A stretch of 12,660 nucleotides of DNA. It comes from Cylindrodendrum hubeiense. Lineage: Eukaryota; Ascomycota; Sordariomycetes; Hypocreales; Nectriaceae. Made by a program: the position numbers and the translations under genes. Below, piece by piece: positions 8,994 to 12,660 of the stretch. The DNA is taken from positions 1-12,660 of the forward strand of contig JAANBB010000735.1 in the NCBI GenBank assembly GCA_014621425.1, in the 5' to 3' direction. How positions within the stretch are numbered: position 1 is the first letter of the stretch; each line of letters begins with the position of its first letter. The notes under the pieces were generated by a model. That model worked only from the letters and a program-made list of their open reading frames with translations. It searched no databases and had not been told where the DNA came from.

Positions 8994-11665
8994 TGAGATT
9001 AATTATTTTATCTAATATCTCCTTTATTACCTAGAGATTAATATTAAACTTATTAATATCCTAGATATTAACTTGAGCTTCCTCTTAATATAATAAAATA
9101 AACTAAAGATAATAGATTAATAATATATTAACTTTCTGAGGGAGGAATTAATAGATAATCTTTAGATATTCTATCTTAAAGAACCCTTTATAATAGCTAG
9201 TAATAAGTATTAATAAACTATAATCTAGTAGGATATTCTATATCCTATTATTAACTATATTCTGATATTATAAGATAAGAAGTTTAAGAGATTGTACTAG
9301 CTATCCTTTACTAAAATAGATAATAAATAAGAAAATCTCAAGAAATTCCTCTATATCTATACTAAATTAGACTATAGCTTTCTTATAGAGTATAATATTA
9401 CCCTCTATATAAGACTATATCTATTATTCCCTGAGCTTTCTATCTTTCTATATCTTCTAAAAAAGCTATCCCTTATTTATTAGATCTAATTAGAAGAGAC
9501 TTTCCACAAATAAATAACTAATAATAATATTAATAATATTATTAATAAGGATATCCTATAAAATTATAAGTAACTTAAGTTTAATAAGTAATTAATCTTT
9601 AAATTTCTTATAGAAAAGTAACTTTATATAGAGTAGTATTTTCCCTTATTATATAATAGCTTAAAGTATTAACTAGATTCTAAGGATATTAAGATAAAGG
9701 CTCTTATAGATAGTATTATCCTAATCCTAGCTAATAGAACCTTATATAGCCTTATTATTATTAGTTATTATACTATAATTATATAGCTATATAATAAACT
9801 GGATTAGTATAATATCCTAATCTTAACTATTACTAACTATAAATTAATATATTATCTTAGAAATAAGTTTAAAATAATTTGGATTATTCTCTTTTATATC
9901 TTCTTTACTTTATTTTTATAATATCTTCTATTAAATAGATTTTATTTATTAGTTTATAGAATATTAAATAATTATAAGATAAGAAATAGCTATAATAATA
10001 GAAAGCTTTAATATAAAGTTATTATATATTTCCTATATCTTATTATTATATATACTTAAAACTATTAAGAAGCTAACTAGAATATTTTAATATTTAGTTA
10101 TCTTAGTAAAATAATTAAGAATAGAAATATATAATTCTAAGATAGTCTCTTAAAATAAGGTTTATAATTCCCTTATTTTTAATATCTTAAGGTTATTACT
10201 ATTTTACTCTAATATATTTACTAGATTATCTATATATTCTATTATTATATAATAGGTAATAGTTTATCTCTAACTAAGCTTAAATAATAGTTAATTAGCT
10301 AGATTTTCAAATACTATATATTAAATAATATAAACAAATAGTTATAAGTATATTATAATATATTTCTTTTTAATTACTTCTTTAAATTAAAAATAAAAAG
10401 GTATACTTTATTCTTTATTAATTTTCTTATAGTTAATCTTAAATAGTATATTCTATGAGATAATATTTAGATTAATAGTCTGAATAGTAGAGGAGATAAT
10501 CTAATTAATAGTATAATATATATATTATAACTTTATATTATTATTACCCTTTATTAGATTAATAGTATATTATAATAAAATAAGTTTTTATAAGAATTTT
10601 TTCTTTCTATTAAAATCTTTAAGATAGATAGTTATTCCTAGTTAGTAAAGCTATATATTTAGAGAAGTGAAATTATCTTATTCCTTGATAAACTCAGCCT
10701 CTTACTTTTGAATATATCTTACCTTAAATTAGAATACTTTTAAAGTTTTTTGGATATTTTTCTTGTTTTTTTATATCTTATCTTTTAGACTGGTAAGATC
10801 TTAATTTCTAATAATCTTAAATAATTTATTATGAGGACCCTTAATAAAAACCTACTAATAGAGGACCTCACTTTTCTATAGTTCACTAGCTTATTTCTCT
10901 TTAGTTTATATAGCTAATTGATAATTAGCTTTTAACTTTTAATCTTATTAATAAATATAGTAAAGATACTCTTAAGTTCTCTTTAAGGTAGAGTCTATAA
11001 AATAGCAGTCTAGGATAATAATATATTAATATCCTCTAGACTTAGGTTTTCTAAGTGTATTAATTAGTATATCTATATTAATAGGGAATAGTATATTATT
11101 AATACTATCTTAGTCTTTAATAATATTAAGCTTAGCTACCTATTATTATACCTTTATAATCTTAGCTTTATATAGCTTATAGGATAATACTTAGAGATAT
11201 AACTAAATCTTACTTGAAATAATATTAGTTTTATAAGTATGATATCTAAGAAGGTAGAGTTCTGGAATATAGGAAAAATATTCTATCTTAAATGAAAATG
11301 AATAATGAAATAGTTTGGAATAATTTACTTAACTTTCTGTGATTGAATAGATATTTTATTCTTCTCCTGAATTATATTTACTTTTATATATATAATTATT
11401 AGGATTATAGTGATTATAGTAGCTATATCCTTATTAAAGTAAATACTAATCTTATTAACTAGTCTAAACAGGCTATCCCTGTTAACTGAGGACTATTAAT
11501 ATTTTACCTCTATAGGAAAACCTAATAGAACTTATTATATAAAATAATAAAGTAAAATAAAAGTTTATAAGTGTTATCAGATAATTGAGATTAATATACT
11601 TATTTGTTTTTATACTCTTATTATAATCTAGGGTTAAGGAACTGCTAATTAGTGGTTATCCTCGA

Positions 11666-11736
11666 TTTTAATTGCCAGCTACCCCATATTATATTAGTGT
11701 GTTTTGATTTTACACTAAAATTTAATTGCCAGTTAC
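11666..11736 (+). repeat. Short direct repeat TTTAATTGCCAGYTAC
   Basis: Copies at 11666-11682 (TTTTAATTGCCAGCTAC) and 11719-11736 (AATTTAATTGCCAGTTAC), about 54 bp apart, in the less decayed patch upstream of the helicase. May be regulatory or a relic of an element end. Confidence 0.55.
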
Positions 11737-12275
11737 TAAACGGTGATAGGGATATTATCAGGTTTAATATAGACTATAGCTTGAAAATATATCTATTAAT
11801 CCAGTCTTTATTCTTCTAGAATTAATAGACTTATTAACCTCTAAATAAAGTAGTAAAAAAAGCATTATAACCTAATACTAAATAAATACTCTCTTATAGA
11901 AAATCCTCTATTAAGTGTTAATAGTAAGTTTCCCTAGGTTAGATATATATATAGGTTATTATTAGAATTATTAGCTATAATTTCTTGACTCTTAGTTAAA
12001 AGGGAAGGAAAGTATCTAATTAGATACTTAAGCTAAAAGAATAATAATCTTTATATTAATAAAATATTAAAAACTATAATAGAAATAATATAAATCCTAA
12101 CCTTAAAGACTTAAACATAACTAATAATAGAGAAAATCAGAAGAAAATGTAAATTAATACAGATAATATAGAAATTAAAAATAGGCTCTACTAGAAGAGC
12201 TAGGGAAGGTCTTATTCCTTTACCAAACTATCCTTTCAAAAGGTATCTCTTATATATTAATACTTAATAATCCTT

Positions 12276-12297
12276 AAGATCTCTGATCAGAGATCTT
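12276..12297. repeat. Perfect 22-bp palindrome
   Basis: Each half reads AAGATCTCTGA, with no spacer, centred on TGATCA. It lies just past the stop of helicase copy 2. It could be a terminator hairpin or a chance palindrome. Confidence 0.6.
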
Positions 12298-12324
12298 CCT
12301 TTTTATTTGCCCTTCTAGATAGCC

Positions 12325-12660
12325 TCACATTTCCTGACTCTTTCTGCTTAATATAATAATTCCCACCACTTTACTAATTATCTATATTATTAACTCTTAT
12401 ACTTATATATTTATTTCCTTCTTATCTTCAAAGATATTTAGATCTTCTAAAATAATAACTTTATTATAGACTTAATAGATATTATATAATTCTTTTCCTT
12501 TTTTATAATTTTCTTAATCTATCTATCTATTTATAATAGAATCCAGAATTATATAATAATATACTTATCTATTAATATAATTATTAATAATTATACTTTC
12601 CCTAATTAAATATTATATTTTCTATATACTCTCTTTAGTATCTATATAGAGGATAATAGT
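12325..12660 (-). pseudogene. Second RecQ-like helicase copy, C-terminal fragment (runs off the window)
   Basis: Positions 12375-12660 match 3354-3639 of the first helicase at a constant offset of 9021 bases with no net indel. About nine in ten bases are identical by eye, and nearly all differences are transitions. The minus frame reads TIILYID at the window edge and passes through the decayed CxxC segment. After 12375 homology to copy 1 stops. The frame continues without a stop for 16 codons (about KVVGIIILSRKSQEM) to TGA at 12327-12325. Either this copy has a different natural C-terminus or it was truncated and joined to new sequence. Motif VI and all upstream parts lie outside the window. 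It has the same orientation as copy 1. Confidence 0.85.

Larger units (their letters stand above)
7575..11286 (-). pseudogene. Large RecQ-like helicase (telomere-linked-helicase type), N-terminal and Walker part, RIP-inactivated
   Basis: One minus-strand frame runs about 1237 codons from a likely decayed start (ATA 11286-11284, then EYFSYIPEL) to the MULE edge. Residues 1-110: two C2H2-like units of the DUF3505/OrsD kind, with a decayed CHTC (11244-11233) and a surviving Cys (TGC 11007-11005). Next come a RYIQKQ/LYQLGITIYL block, an FKEVIKKKYI block and SKIIYQFIV. At 9312-9181 there is a decayed GQPAR...YHKGF region, followed by FLPQKVNILLIYYL. An acidic DSEDKGNKD linker is near 8718. QARYRS...YRQ (8685-8641), QHQFLGF and the RecQ core follow: Walker A TGINKS (8313-8296, GxGKS with Gly to Asn), LISLQDNIL, DExH decayed to NKGY (8043-8032) and motif III (LTATLPP decayed, ~7947-7927). 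Motifs V-VI lie beyond the MULE at 3154-3791. Total about 1449 codons. The family unwinds DNA and is typically subtelomeric. Loss of key residues makes this copy dead. Confidence 0.88.
11287..12324. other. Upstream region of the helicase, no gene seen
   Basis: About 1 kb between the start of helicase copy 1 and the end of copy 2. Mostly RIP-type AT-rich sequence. It includes a less decayed island (11645-11760) with a repeated TTTAATTGCCAGYTAC, a small inverted repeat AACAGG...CCTGTT (11467-11483), and a 22-bp palindrome (12276-12297). It should contain the promoter of copy 1, but no element can be assigned. Confidence 0.5.

Noticed and set aside
9001..9900. Plus-strand frame with few stops resembling a retrotransposon gag followed by an ALIDS protease-like motif
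   Set aside because: The minus strand of the same bases reads as the continuous helicase N-terminal region (GQPxR, YHKGF, FLPxxVxxLLxYYL), in frame with the parts on both sides. The plus frame is its shadow.
1..12660. Telomere repeats, expected next to a telomere-linked helicase
   Set aside because: No TTAGGG/CCCTAA arrays seen on either strand, so a chromosome-end position cannot be shown from this window.
1..12660. Mitochondrial origin, given the very high AT content
   Set aside because: The composition comes with RIP-type decay of nuclear transposon and helicase genes, a spliceosomal intron and a nuclear MFS gene. No mitochondrial genes are present.

Overview
The window looks like a fragment of a filamentous ascomycete (Pezizomycotina) genome. 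The first ~380 bases have normal base composition and carry the broken end of an MFS transporter gene with a short fungal-type intron. The remaining ~12.3 kb is extremely AT-rich, full of TA dinucleotides and nearly free of open frames. This is the signature of repeat-induced point mutation (RIP, C-to-T on either strand). The genes in it are invisible to ORF finding but can be read by treating in-frame TAA, TAG and TGA as decayed CAA, CAG, TGG and CGA codons. Three decayed reading frames emerge this way, two of them recognisable.

Layout: (1) 1-381, truncated Dal5-type MFS transporter, + strand. (2) 381-3144, a repeat-rich block with three copies (381-660, 2504-2636, 2886-3144) of a ~270-bp TATA-containing repeat that resembles an LTR, plus an unidentified minus-strand decayed frame (about 718-2038). 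(3) 3154-3797 and 7575-11286, the two halves of one minus-strand gene for a very large RecQ-like helicase of the kind found near fungal chromosome ends. It has an N-terminal zinc-finger region, a middle region that looks like a tyrosine recombinase, and C-terminal RecQ motifs. (4) 3798-7574, a Mutator-like element (MULE) with ~90-bp inverted termini and a decayed plus-strand transposase, inserted between the Walker-side half and the motif V/VI half of the helicase. Removing it with one copy of a 6-bp flanking duplication restores the helicase frame exactly, giving about 1449 codons. (5) 11287-12324, AT-rich upstream sequence of the helicase. (6) 12325-12660, the C-terminal end of a second helicase copy in the same orientation, running off the window.

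How it fits together: a multicopy helicase gene family was hit by a MULE, and both were then silenced and mutated by RIP. Both decayed genes keep their frames over more than a kilobase with no detectable indel, so the damage is almost entirely point mutation. The MULE has lost two of its three DDE residues. The helicase has lost its Walker A glycine, DExH acidic residues, motif VI arginines and zinc cysteines. Nothing in the window appears capable of making a functional protein. No telomere repeat is present, so a subtelomeric location is inferred only from the gene family.
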